Assembly: GCA_028023455.1 (NCBI GenBank)
Contig: JAQFVV010012508.1
Coordinates: 1,113,877-1,177,876, forward strand
From: Epiperipatus broadwayi
Lineage: Eukaryota; Onychophora; Udeonychophora; Euonychophora; Peripatidae
Direction of reading: 5' to 3'
Length of the DNA: 64,000 nt
Position numbers and translations under genes: made by a program. This document shows, in pieces, positions 36,162 through 45,352 of the stretch. The notes beneath the pieces are model-generated. The model did not search any database and had not been told where the DNA came from. It saw only the letters and a list, made by a program, of their open reading frames with translations. How positions within the stretch are numbered: position 1 is the first letter of the stretch; every line of letters begins with the position of its first letter.

Positions 36162-36592
36162 GATTATTTATCTTTTCAGCATATATGTGTTTAGGTGTAT
36201 CAGTGTTATTAGATAGAGTGGAGAGAGGTGGGTGGTGTGAAAGTCTGTGCTCATATACCCTATATTGCATATATATAGCCACAGGTATATAACAAGCCTG
36301 TGTTTCAGTTATTACATTATAGAGATGTCTGCCCATCCTTGCATATGTATTAAATGGATTATGTCCTGTACATGTGGGGTTCAGATTGACCTTAGGTCAA
36401 CATGGATGTGACAATAATCTCGGCCTCAGGGTGGTCTTTGAGCATTCCATCATCAGATTTTCAATTGGATGGACGGTTGAAGAGTTGGAGTGTGTAGTGG
36501 ATTGACGCCTGTCCATTAAACTATGAGGATAGTCTATCTTAATATATATCTGAGCACTTATACTATATATGTGTGTAAAGATGATAGTCTGG

Positions 36593-36636
36593 ACCAACTG
36601 ATGATTGCTGGTTTAGCATGAAATACGTATATTGGT
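36593..36636 (+). ncRNA. Hammerhead ribozyme, family B, plus-strand arm
   Basis: 475 bp downstream of the previous ribozyme with identical core. A 475-nt monomer could be released between these two. Confidence 0.88.
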
Positions 36637-37268
36637 GATTATTTATCTTTTCAGCATATATGTGTTTAGGTGTATCAGTCTTATTAGATAGAGTGGAGAG
36701 AGGTGGCTGGTGTGAAAGTCTGTGCTCATATACCCTATATTGAATAATTACTATTCTTAATAAAGCTGAAGTCAAGAAACAACATTCTAACCTGTATTTT
36801 CCCTTTCCTAGTGTTATCAAAATATTTATTTACAAATTACAAAAGGAAATAAAAAATATGTTTATGTTTATCGAAAGAACTACAAGATTAGGATCAAAGA
36901 GTTACACGTGACTTGGAAGCTGCAGTTTTCTGACCCCTGCTGTAGAAAATAAAATTGCTAGTTATACATATATTAAATTAAAAGTTTATCGGTTTATGAA
37001 CACAATTTCATATAAATTTATTTTCATGCCAGTGTGCATATATGTGTGTGAATGTGTTTATAAATTATCCCTAAAACTATTAGTAAGGAATATTTGCACT
37101 TCCAGTTTATAATTTATCAATATTATTATTAAATAAATATTAAAAACAAATTATTACATAATCAGTTTATGGGGGTTGAACTCAGACTACCACATGATCC
37201 TCAACTATCCACGCTATCTCATACTGCCGACACACTTGATCACACACATGTCGAAAAGATAAATAATC

Positions 37269-37312
37269 ACCAATAAACGTATTTCGTGCTAAACCAGCAC
37301 TGGTCAGTTGGT
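37269..37312 (-). ncRNA. Hammerhead ribozyme, family B (G8 lost, ancestral stem II)
   Basis: Stem II reads GUGCU-GGUUU-AGCAC, five pairs with the canonical G-C at 10.1/11.1, unlike the array copies. The first box is CUGACCA: the catalytic G8 is C, so it should be inactive. Confidence 0.8.
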
Positions 37313-37389
37313 CCAGAATATCACCTCCACACAATGCTCAGCTATAAGCTGAGCATTGATTGTATATATGTGTGGAGATGATAATCTGG

Positions 37390-37433
37390 ACCAACTGACG
37401 AACGCTGGTTTAGCACGAAATACGAATATTGGT
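37390..37433 (+). ncRNA. Hammerhead ribozyme, family B (weakened stems)
   Basis: CUGACGA and GAAA are intact, but stem II ACGCU/AGCAC and stem III AUACGAAU have mismatches. Confidence 0.75.
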
Positions 37434-37865
37434 GATTATCTTTTCGACATGAGTGATCAAGTGTGTCTGCAGTATGAGATAGTGTGGATAGTTGAGGGTC
37501 GTGTGAAAGTCTGAGTTCAAATCCCCTATATATTACATATTGGAATGCAGGTATGAAAAAGCACGTATTGTAGAAAAATCATATTATAATCAGTTTGTTT
37601 ATTTAAGTTTAAAAAGACACACACACACACCTCCACTAAATGTAACATTCTATCAATGAATATAAGACTTAAAAAAAGTTTGAGAAATATATTTTCACAA
37701 TTAAAGTATCAAGAATGATATTCGAAAATATATAATACCGTTATAAATCATTTTAATCAAAATTTTATTAAGATTTTATATAACCTATTAACAAAACTCC
37801 ATTTTAAAATATATATGCCAAAATTAACTTTATTTTTTTATGCTAATGATTATTTTTATTTACTT

Positions 37866-38222
37866 CTAGATTACATTGATCCAGCGCTCACCCCACATGT
37901 GGTGTACTCCATTGCCTGCCCCCAGGCCGGATGCCACGCCACATATTATGGGGAAACGAAAGCCACAATTAACACCAGGTTGGCTCAACATCGGTACACC
38001 TTCAATAGAGCCCAAACGAACAGCAGTACATCTTCTGCATTTTTTGAACATACTAAACAATCAGGGCACAATTTCATACCCGCTAACCCCGTTATTTTAT
38101 GCTCAGAACCAAACGGCTACAGGAGAAAGATAAAAGAGGCATTCTACATTAACAGAGACATCCATGCAATCAACAGAAGAGACACGTGCTTCGACATTTC
38201 GAAAAAAAAATGGGCTACTTAA
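37866..38222 (+). pseudogene. PLE GIY-YIG nuclease, 5'-truncated but open
   Basis: An open frame from 37815 whose recognisable part starts near 37866: HVVYSIACPQ (GIY strand, codons 28-37), TYYGETKATINTRLAQHR (YIG strand and the catalytic Arg/His helix, codons 43-60), HTKQSGHNF (79-87), RRKIKEAFYI with the metal-binding-type Glu (103-112), and DTCFDISKKKW to the stop. No stop or frameshift interrupts it, unlike the other PLE copies. The reverse transcriptase is missing, so it cannot act as a full element. It is followed by a hammerhead-like motif at 38276. Confidence 0.85.
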
Positions 38223-38275
38223 CAGTAACTCATTTGAATATTCTCATTTACATATATCAAGTACATTTTCACTAA

Positions 38276-38316
38276 GGCTATGAGTATGAGGCACGGTTCC
38301 TCGAAAACGTTCAGCC
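38276..38316 (+). ncRNA. Hammerhead-like motif of PLE (enlarged first box)
   Basis: GGCU, AUGAGUAUGA, GAGG/CCUC stem, GAAA, self-complementary AACGUU, C, AGCC. Compared with 22240 the stem III sequence changed on both sides yet stays palindromic. It lies 53 nt after the nuclease stop. Confidence 0.5.
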
Positions 38317-38594
38317 AAATTTATTACTAACTATATTTTTTCTCTAATAATTTACAATTAAGTATTTTCATTTTTACAAATAAGGAGAAATTAAAACCAC
38401 ATTTATTACTTCTATTGTTTTTTATAATGTTAAGTTACTTTTCTGAAATAATACCTTGTACAGGCTTAAACCTGCATTTATATATGTAATATATGTGGGA
38501 TTCGAACTCAGACTTTCACACGACCCACTACTCTCGATGCCATCTCATATTGCTGACCCACCTGATCACACACATGTTGAAAAGATAAATAATC

Positions 38595-38638
38595 ACCAAT
38601 ATCTGTATTTTATGCTAAACCAGCAATCATCAGTTGGT
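38595..38638 (-). ncRNA. Hammerhead ribozyme, family B (GAAA lost)
   Basis: CUGAUGA and both stems are present but GAAA has become AAAA and stem III AUACAGAU is mismatched. Probably inactive. Confidence 0.75.
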
Positions 38639-39070
38639 CTAGATTATTATCCTCACATATATATACAATCAGTGCTCAGCTTTATATTAAGATAGCCAAT
38701 CTTCATACTTTAATGGACAGGCTTCAAACTATTCCAACTCTTCAGCCTTCCATTTCATTGAAAATCTGATGGTGGAACGTTCAAAGCCCTTGTTAGTGCC
38801 AAGGTTGTCATCCTACTCATGTTGACATATTAGTCATTCTGATCCCTCATGTACAGAAGAATAATCCATTTATACATACATATGCGAGGGATGGGCAGAC
38901 CTTTTACACACTATTTATATAAATTAATACATTGTACAGGCTTAAACCTGTATTAATATATGTAATATATGCGAGATTCAAACTCAGACTTTCACACGAC
39001 CCACTACTCTCAGTGCCATCTCATATTGCTGACCCACCTGATCACACACATGTTGAAAAGATAAATAATC

Positions 39071-39114
39071 ACCAATATGCGTATTTCATGCTAAATCAGC
39101 AATCATCAGTTGGT
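39071..39114 (-). ncRNA. Hammerhead ribozyme, family B
   Basis: CUGAUGA, UGCU/AGCA and GAAA are intact. Stem III AUACGCAU has one A.C mismatch, intermediate between the array form and the 39272 form. Confidence 0.83.
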
Positions 39115-39271
39115 CTAGATTACTATCCTCACATATATATATTTAAAATCAGTGCTCAGCTTTATATTAAGATAGCCAATCTTCATACTTTAATGGACAG
39201 GCTTCAAACTATTCTGACTCACATATAAAGCTGAGCACTGATTGTATATATGTGTGAGAATAGTAATCTAG

Positions 39272-39315
39272 ATCAACTGATGATTGCTGGTTTAGCATGA
39301 AATGCGCATATTGGT
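39272..39315 (+). ncRNA. Hammerhead ribozyme, family B (compensated stem III)
   Basis: Core intact. Stem III is AUGCGCAU: the A-U pair of AUACGUAU has become G-C on both sides. Stem I AUCAA/UUGGU keeps pairing through a U-G. Confidence 0.85.
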
Positions 39316-39400
39316 GATTATTTATCTTTTCAACATGTGTGTGTGATCAGATGGGTCAGCAATATGAGATGGCGTTGAGAATAGTGGGTTTTATGAATTA

Positions 39401-39954
39401 CGTAATATTTACCTTCTGACATCATATAAAATGACGTTATTGTTACTTTTATAAATAAGTAAAATTTAAGATCTAACATCTTATAAAATGAAGTTACTGT
39501 TAAAATTGCATCTCCAAAAAATAGTTAAATAATCAATATGGCATATCTAAATAGGACAATAAGTTAAACGAATTTTCAAAATTTTGTAGATAATAATTTT
39601 AAAAATGTTTCAATTTCTGAATCATTTAACAAAGCTACAAAAAATAGCATTTCTGCCCAAAGAAGGGAAAATATAATAATTTTAAAAACCTCATTTATAA
39701 TTTAATAAATATTTTACAACCAGGTTGCGCAATACCACTTCAAGCAGTACCATAAAATATAGTAGATAAAGCTGTTTACATGTATTATATCAAAAGTATA
39801 AAGAGAATAAATAGCACTGTTGCAATTTTCCACTATTTATTTAAGCAAATTGAAAAAATTAACTCAATAAGAAATAAAAGTAGATCTTTATAGTATTGCA
39901 CATAACATTTTAAAAAACTGTGAATCGCATACGGTTCAAATATCACATTTAATA
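39401..39954. other. Unassigned AT-rich DNA
   Basis: A short repeat (acatc-ataaaatga-gttactgtt near 39420 and 39478) is the only structure noted. Confidence 0.4.
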
Positions 39955-40080
39955 TATTAATTATATATTGAAGATCATTTATTTTTTTCACATTTATGTG
40001 GTCATGTGTATCAGTACTATGGGATAAACTGGATCAATGTAGGGAGTTTGAAAGTCTGAATTCAAATACTTTCTAATTAT
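39955..40080 (+). repeat. Old family B fragment
   Basis: Matches the downstream part of the unit (gatcatttattttttt, gtcatgtgtatcagtac, gtttgaaagtctgaattcaa). The ribozyme first half is lost. Confidence 0.6.
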
Positions 40081-40089
40081 ATAACTTAC

Positions 40090-40400
40090 TTGCCTGAAGG
40101 TTTATGATGATGGTATTTTAGATGTGAAAATATATCAGATTGTTTCATCATTCGTCATTAGATGTTGCATGTCTAGAAAGTTTTAAACTTTGTTTACGCT
40201 TTTCCAAATACAAACAGTTAGTAATAACACACAAATCAGTATATAACACAAGCTAGTACATACTAATCTGTGTTATTACTATCAGTTGTTTATATTTGGG
40301 AAAGTTTAAAGAAAGTGTAAAATTTCCTAGACATTCAACATTTAATGGTAAATGATGGAAACAGTCCAACATATTATCACATATAATTATTATTTATCAA
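40090..40400. mobile_element. Short family D foldback
   Basis: Only the 3' tips are present on both sides: tgcctgaaggtttatgatga at the left and the mirrored tip near 40300-40370. The centre near 40240 pairs agtatataacacaagctagt with its inverse. No tRNA-like head. No clear target duplication. Confidence 0.7.
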
Positions 40401-40599
40401 TTTTGTTGATGAATATACATATGTAATTAAAACCAAAACTGCCTAACACTATACTAGCAAAAATAAAAATGCAAAACCATAAAACAATACAATACTAGAT
40501 TAAATCCAAAATTTTACCAAAATCTTTACACAACCATGGTTTCATCTACTATAAATAGATCTCAAGTGAAAATCAAACTAAAAGAAATAACTTATATAT

Positions 40600-41150
40600 A
40601 CAAACAAACCTTCCCATAATTCATTTCAAACTCCACCTTCCCTTAATATCAAAAGAAGTCTTCATAAGATTGATAGCCTCAGAATCAAGAAGTTTTATCA
40701 TCAAAGTCTCCTTTATTCTTCTTTTTAACTCATTCTTTTCATAAAAAATAACCGAAGCATTGTCAAACAATATTCTATGACCTGTATTCAATTCATGAAT
40801 ATATAAAGCTGAGTTAAGATATCTATGTTTAACTCTACTTATATGAACCTTAACCCTTTCATTAAGACTAAACTTACTCTGGCCTACATAAAATTTACCA
40901 CAACTAAATGGAATCTTATAAACAATACCAGAAATAAACCTACTATCAATAGATGTTTTGAACCATTAAGTAATGAATTCAAATCAGAACCTTTCTTCCA
41001 TGCAACCTTCATTCCAACTAACAAATGACTATTCCTAGAAACCAAATTATATATTGAAGCCTGAAATGGTAAAAACATATAATCATTATCCTTACCAACA
41101 AAATTCTTACCACTTTTTTTAATAAAATCATGACTATAACCCAATTCTAC
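40600..41150 (-). pseudogene. PLE GIY-YIG nuclease, left arm
   Basis: The minus-strand copy of the frame at 41484-42026. GKNFVGKDNDYMFLPFQ, GMKVAWKKGSDL and, after a frameshift near 40960, the GIVYKIPFSCGKFY-like and RIKETLMIKLL-like blocks can be read. It is broken by the frameshift and lacks a reverse transcriptase. Confidence 0.75.
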
Positions 41151-41223
41151 ATATTCAAAGTTTTTATGTGGATTGAATGCTTTTGATTCTAGTATTTAGT
41201 TTACAATTGAGGGGGGGGGGGGT

Positions 41224-42026
41224 AATTTTGATTTTGTAAAATTAAAGTTTTTAGATTTAAATGTTGAGAAGGTTAATGATGTTTTGTTTTGTAGTCATTT
41301 TATAAAACCTAAAAATTTGAAAAATATGATTAGGCCTGATAGTTATCAGCCTTTTATACATGAAAAAATGCCTTTGTTGAATTTTTGTTGTAGGAATAGA
41401 TAGATGGCTTAATAATTTTAATAATAATGCTAATATTCAAAGAAGTCAAATTGCTGCAGAATATGTAAAATTAGGTTATATTCATGATTTTATTACAAAA
41501 GTGGTATTTAATAATGTTTATAGTCTATTTTGATGGTAAGAATTTTGTTGGTAAGGATAATGATTATATGTCTTTACCATTTAAGGCTTCAATATGTAAT
41601 TTGGTTTATAGGAATAGTCATTTGTTAGGTGGAATGAAGGTTGCATGGAAGAAAGGTTCTGATTTGAATTTGTTACTTAATGGTTCAAAACAGTCTATTG
41701 ATAGTAGGTCTATTCCTGGTATTGTTTATAAGATTCCATGTAGTTGTGGTAAATTTTATGTAGGCCAGAGTAAGTTTAGCCTTAATGAAAGGGTTAAAGT
41801 TCATATAAGTAGAGTTAAACATAGGTATCTTAACTCAGCTTTATATATTCATGAATTGAATACAGGTCATAGAATATTGTTTGACAATGCTTCGGTTATT
41901 TTTTATGAAAAGAATGAGTTAAAAAGAAGAATAAAGGAGACTTTGATGATAAAACTTCTTGATTCTGAGGCTATCAATCTTATGAAGACTTCTTTTGATA
42001 TTAAGGGAGGGTGGAGTTTGAAATGA
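41224..42026 (+). pseudogene. PLE reverse transcriptase C-end and GIY-YIG nuclease, right arm
   Basis: From 41224 the plus strand reads KLKFLDLNVEKVND, a PLE block after the palm, then HFIKPKNLKN and an in-frame stop near 41400. The open frame at 41484-42026 (180 codons) contains GIVYKIPCSCGKFYVGQ at codons 79-95 (GIY and YIG strands with a CxC), NERVKVH with the catalytic-type Arg at 99-107, ELKRRIKE at 145-152 and SFDIKGGWSLK at the end. Such nucleases nick DNA to start target-primed reverse transcription. The copy is 5' truncated and lacks catalytic RT residues. Confidence 0.85.
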
Positions 42027-42059
42027 ATTATGGGAAGGTTTGTTTGTTTGTATATATAT

Positions 42060-42130
42060 GTTATTTCCTTTAGTTTGATTTTCACTTGAGAAGGTCTATT
42101 TGTAGTAGATGAAACCATGGTTGTATAAGG
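42060..42130 (+). repeat. Hammerhead-like hairpin in the PLE 3' region
   Basis: CTTGAGAAG, then a TCTA/TAGA stem, GAAA and the palindrome ACCATGGT, the same stem III word as family C. The first box is one base longer than CUGAUGA and the next base would be U17. It is mirrored in the left arm near 40530-40570. Confidence 0.45.
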
Positions 42131-42325
42131 ATTTTGGTAAAATTTTGGATTTAATCTGGTATTGTATTGTTTTATGTTTTTACATATGTAATTAAAATAT
42201 ATAAATTAATTAATGTTTTTCATAATCATTTTATCAAAAGAACAATATATATTCTTATTAATGCATATTATAGATTATTTATAATTATATAAAACAATGA
42301 AGTAAATATAAAATTATTTAGAAAA

Positions 42326-43060
42326 TGTTGAAACAGTTAACAGCAGACAGGTTTGTTTTATAATAAAGAAATTTATTTTAAAGCTAAGCACTTTCAATAC
42401 TGAATAGTATCATAATCAAAAAATATATATATTTGACAAATAACATATCGGTTTTCGCTTGCCTCCATCTTTAAATAAATTATTAAATAATTTGAAAGAT
42501 AAAATAATTAGAGAGGCATATCCCATCTAGTTGTATACAAAATTAATTGCAAAGGGTTCAAGTGATTAAAGACTTACTACGGAGAAACGTGAGCTAACTT
42601 ATCCACAAAACTTGCCTAGTGCAATTATCTACAACAGGGCTAAGAAAAGCAGTGAACACTCTTCCATTTTCTTGGATCATGAATTGCAAACAGCCACAAT
42701 TTTGATCTCTCTAGGGCTGACATTGTTTGTGCTGAGAATTGACAAAAATAGAAAGGTGGAGGCCGCAGTCAATAACTAAAGATATGCGCACCATAAACAA
42801 ATAGGACAGTAGCATCTCTCTAAAAAATTACATTTGTAGCTGCCATTTCTGTCATTAAAATGTAAATTTATTCCTAAATATTCAACTTTATGCCAATTCA
42901 TTCATAATATACAAAATAACTTTAAAATGAGATCTCTAACTGTCTTTAATTGTAATGCTATGATTAAGATATTAGTCAGTATTAAAAGCACTTAGCTTTA
43001 AAATAAATTTCTTTATTATAAAACAAACCTGGTCTGCTGTTAAATGTTTCAACACTTACT
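42326..43060. mobile_element. Element with 85-bp inverted terminal repeats
   Basis: The left tip gttgaaacagttaacagcag runs on through acaggtttgttttataataa to about 42410; the inverse lies at about 42970-43060. The 540-bp interior has no frame. Target duplication not seen. Class unknown; a non-autonomous DNA transposon is the simplest guess. Confidence 0.65.
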
Positions 43061-43660
43061 AAATAATAACAGTTAGTGCAGAAAAGCAGGTTATAAACTT
43101 CTATAGAATTATATACAAAATTATAAAAAAGAGTAATACTCCATTAAGAAAATACCAAGTTGAAGTATTATTATTTGAAAAACATTACAATAATTCATGT
43201 ATTTATGACAATAAATTTGTTGAGAAAGAAGTGGGTTATAATACAATTCCATTTGTGAAATCATGATGGAATCAGAGCTCTACATTGATTATAAATACAG
43301 CAGGAGTTAATAAAAACATTTTATAAGAACAAATTATTCAGAATTTACATTTAAAATTAATATTTTATTCGGCTTGAAATTTTTAGCATTCCAAATTTTA
43401 TTTTATTTTTTAGCAAGACGGTGTGTTAATCTGAAAACACACAATAAATACATACAGATTTTAATTACTTTTTTAATAAACCAACATCATTATACCACTA
43501 GTTCATATTTTATATGTACTATGCACACACATTATTCCTATATATATATATATTGAAAAAATATGAGTATGTATATTGAAGATTGCAAGGAAATCAGCTT
43601 ATATATCACTTTACTTAATTTAATAAGTTTGTAATAAAATGTTGTATAATGAGTGTGCCA
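43061..43660. other. Unassigned AT-rich DNA
   Basis: No recognised element; a 60-codon frame at 43374-43556 has no motif. Confidence 0.4.
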
Positions 43661-43885
43661 ATAGAAGCTTTTCAGAATATCCTTATCTAGGATATTCAAG
43701 CATTAGATTTAAAATACCAGGTCAAGTCCAGCACTTTATCTAATGTTTAATTGTTAAATAGAAAATCTGAAATTTTCAGACATCCATATATCTTCAAATC
43801 CAGCTATATAATAAATAGCCATTTGGGACTGCACTAAGTTCAGATGCATCATATATTAATAGCTTTAGAATATAAAATTGCCAAA

Positions 43886-43927
43886 ATCTCACTGATGAAA
43901 GCCAGAGCTAGAAACCAGTCTGGGGAT
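43886..43927 (+). ncRNA. Hammerhead ribozyme, family C2
   Basis: CUGAUGA, stem II AGC-CAGA-GCU bordered by A.A, GAAA, stem III ACCAGU and cleavage after GUC. Inner stem I UCUCA/UGGGG pairs with G-U pairs. The core resembles family A more than family C. Confidence 0.82.
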
Positions 43928-44248
43928 CAGGACATTCTGAAAAGCTTGTTAAGAGCTATTGGCATGCTCAGCATATAACATTTGTAATACAAGCTTATTA
44001 AATTAAGTCACATGATATATGACTTGATTTCCTGTCACATGATATATGACTGGATTTCCTTGCCATTATTATTATTGCTCTTAAGGCTTTGGTGATTTTA
44101 TATTGCTAAAGTCAGTCCCATATGGCTATTTGAGTTAGATAGCCGGATTTGAAGACATATAGATATCTGAAAATTTCACTTTTTCTACTTAACAGTTAAA
44201 CATTAGATAAAGTGCTGGGCTCCACCTGGTATTTTAAATCTAAGGTTT

Positions 44249-44312
44249 GAATATCCTAGCATCCCATGGACGAAATCCAGAGCTAGAAACCAGTCAGAGG
44301 ATAGGGATATTC
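44249..44312 (+). ncRNA. Hammerhead ribozyme, family C2 (degenerate)
   Basis: Outer stem I GAAUAUCC/GGAUAUUC is perfect over 8 pairs and GAAACCAGUC is kept, but the first box reads UGGACGA. Inactive by expectation. Confidence 0.7.
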
Positions 44313-44350
44313 TGAAAAGCCTGTTAAGAGCTATTGGCATGCTCATTCTA

Positions 44351-45352
44351 TAATATATTGAAGATATATAAATCCAAAGGTAAATTTAAAGCCATCATTA
44401 AAAAAAAGTCATTGCATTGGAATAGTTAGGTTAAATTATCAGACTAAGTTTAATATCTAAAAGCTATTCCAACTATATTCTATAAAAAGGACAAAGTTGT
44501 GTTTGACAAAATTTATGTGTACAATGTCATAACATCTGTATCACCATTTGCAAATGTACTTATACCCTATGCAAAAAAAAAAAAAAAAATAGCAGACAAA
44601 AAAAAAATTGTAAACAAAACAAAATTTTTATTTTCTGGTTCCCAATATAAGCACCAGAAACCATGATGCAATATAATATTGCTTGGATATTGTATATTTG
44701 GCATTTGATTTATCATTCAATTTTCATCAACATCTTGGTCATGAAAAGTGTGCATAGTGTACATATATATAATGTTACCATCATAATAACTATAATTCTT
44801 TTGGATTCTTTACATATTATGTCCACGTACGCAAATCTAAATGAATGTGAATTGTGAGAAATTAGCAGAACACACTAAAGGTCATTACAGCCTGCCTCAG
44901 AAATGGTATATTTAATTGTTTTGGAGAAGGAACAGCGCCATCCAACGACCTGTACTGTCATTGATACATGTACCAAAATATGTCTTGAAGTAAATACAGC
45001 ATGATAATGGAATGCATTGCGCATGCATATGATATATCATCATATAGATAATTTATTTTCCATTAAAATTGTATTTTTAAAATAGTAATAAATCATAATT
45101 TCTTTTATGATTTTTTTTTTTTGCTAAATCTACTTTAAAAAAAACTTTTTTCATAGAAAACAAAAATTCTATAGAATTCAAATGTAAACATTTTTAAAAG
45201 AAATTGATAGAAACTTTCAGTTAAATCAAATATTAATACACTGAAGCTGTGAAGTATGCTGTATCCATTTACAGAGCTTTAATTATACACTACTCAAAGA
45301 AAAATGGTAAACAAACAAATTTTACAAATCTTGTTTATACAATTTTCTTCTT
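44351..45352. other. Unassigned AT-rich DNA
   Basis: An A-run at 44573-44590 is present. The 64-codon frame at 44663-44857 shows no motif. Confidence 0.4.

Larger units (their letters stand above)
34484..36742. mobile_element. Family B array: 475-bp ribozyme units, inverted at 36090
   Basis: Three full units and a partial fourth are on the minus strand (34484 to about 36089), then about 1.4 units on the plus strand to 36742. Ribozymes recur exactly 475 bp apart (34633, 35108, 35583; 36118, 36593). Units differ by only a few bases. Exact 13-bp repeats AATAATTACTATT at 34471-34483 and 36743-36755 show that the whole array entered as one insertion. Frames of 64-93 codons that recur in each unit are shadows of the repeat. 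The structure fits a retrozyme: tandem non-coding units, one hammerhead each. Confidence 0.9.
33281..36939. mobile_element. hAT element carrying two nested insertions
   Basis: The left end CAGGGTTTGGCAAACTTTTC and the right end AGTTTTCTGACCCCTG are imperfect inverted hAT termini. The flanks CTCTAGAA (33273-33280) and CTGTAGAA (36940-36947) are an 8-bp duplication with one mismatch, fitting the nTCTAGAn preference of many hAT elements. Without the family A (33342-34148) and family B (34484-36742) insertions only about 600 bp of non-coding hAT sequence remains, so it is non-autonomous. Confidence 0.82.
37169..37585. mobile_element. Family B inverted dimer
   Basis: A left minus copy and a right plus copy meet at ctcagctata/agctgagca near 37350. 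Direct repeats ATAATCAGTTT at 37158-37168 and 37586-37596 flank it. More diverged than the array at 34.5 kb, hence older. Confidence 0.82.
38450..39400. mobile_element. Family B cluster: two minus units and an inverted plus stub
   Basis: Two diverged minus-strand units start at about 38450 and 38925 (475-bp spacing kept), and a plus-strand copy follows from about 39225. A B-box-like GAGTTCGAATCC is on the minus strand near 38498. No clear target duplication. Confidence 0.8.
40433..42181. mobile_element. PLE inverted dimer with 16-bp target duplication
   Basis: The left arm (about 40433-41150, minus) and right arm (about 41500-42181, plus) are inverted copies of a PLE 3' end. The middle (41160-41500) belongs to the longer plus copy. 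Exact repeats ACATATGTAATTAAAA at 40417-40432 and 42182-42197 flank it. This autonomous-type element has the same topology as the ribozyme families. Its nuclease is a different lineage from those at 22.3, 37.9 and 47.3 kb. Confidence 0.9.
43673..44350. mobile_element. Family C2 inverted dimer
   Basis: The body (ctatttgagttagatagccg, gaagacatatagatatctga, gggctccacctgg) is homologous to family C at 23.3 kb. The left minus copy (43673-43850) lacks the ribozyme; the plus part holds two ribozyme regions (43886 and 44249). Tips read cagaatatcc and ctgaaaagcctgttaagagc. Confidence 0.75.

Noticed and set aside
34484-36742. LTR retrotransposon or pseudo-LTR reading of the direct repeats
   Set aside because: The repeats are head-to-tail with no internal coding region, include an inversion, and each unit carries a hammerhead, which fits a ribozyme array better.
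34512-36820. Repeated open frames of 64-93 codons in the 475-bp array
   Set aside because: They recur because the DNA repeats, occur on both strands of the inverted array, lack known domains, and are not kept in the diverged family B copies.
34484-39400. CRISPR-like array because of regular direct repeats
   Set aside because: Unit length is 475 bp with no spacers, and the genome context is animal.
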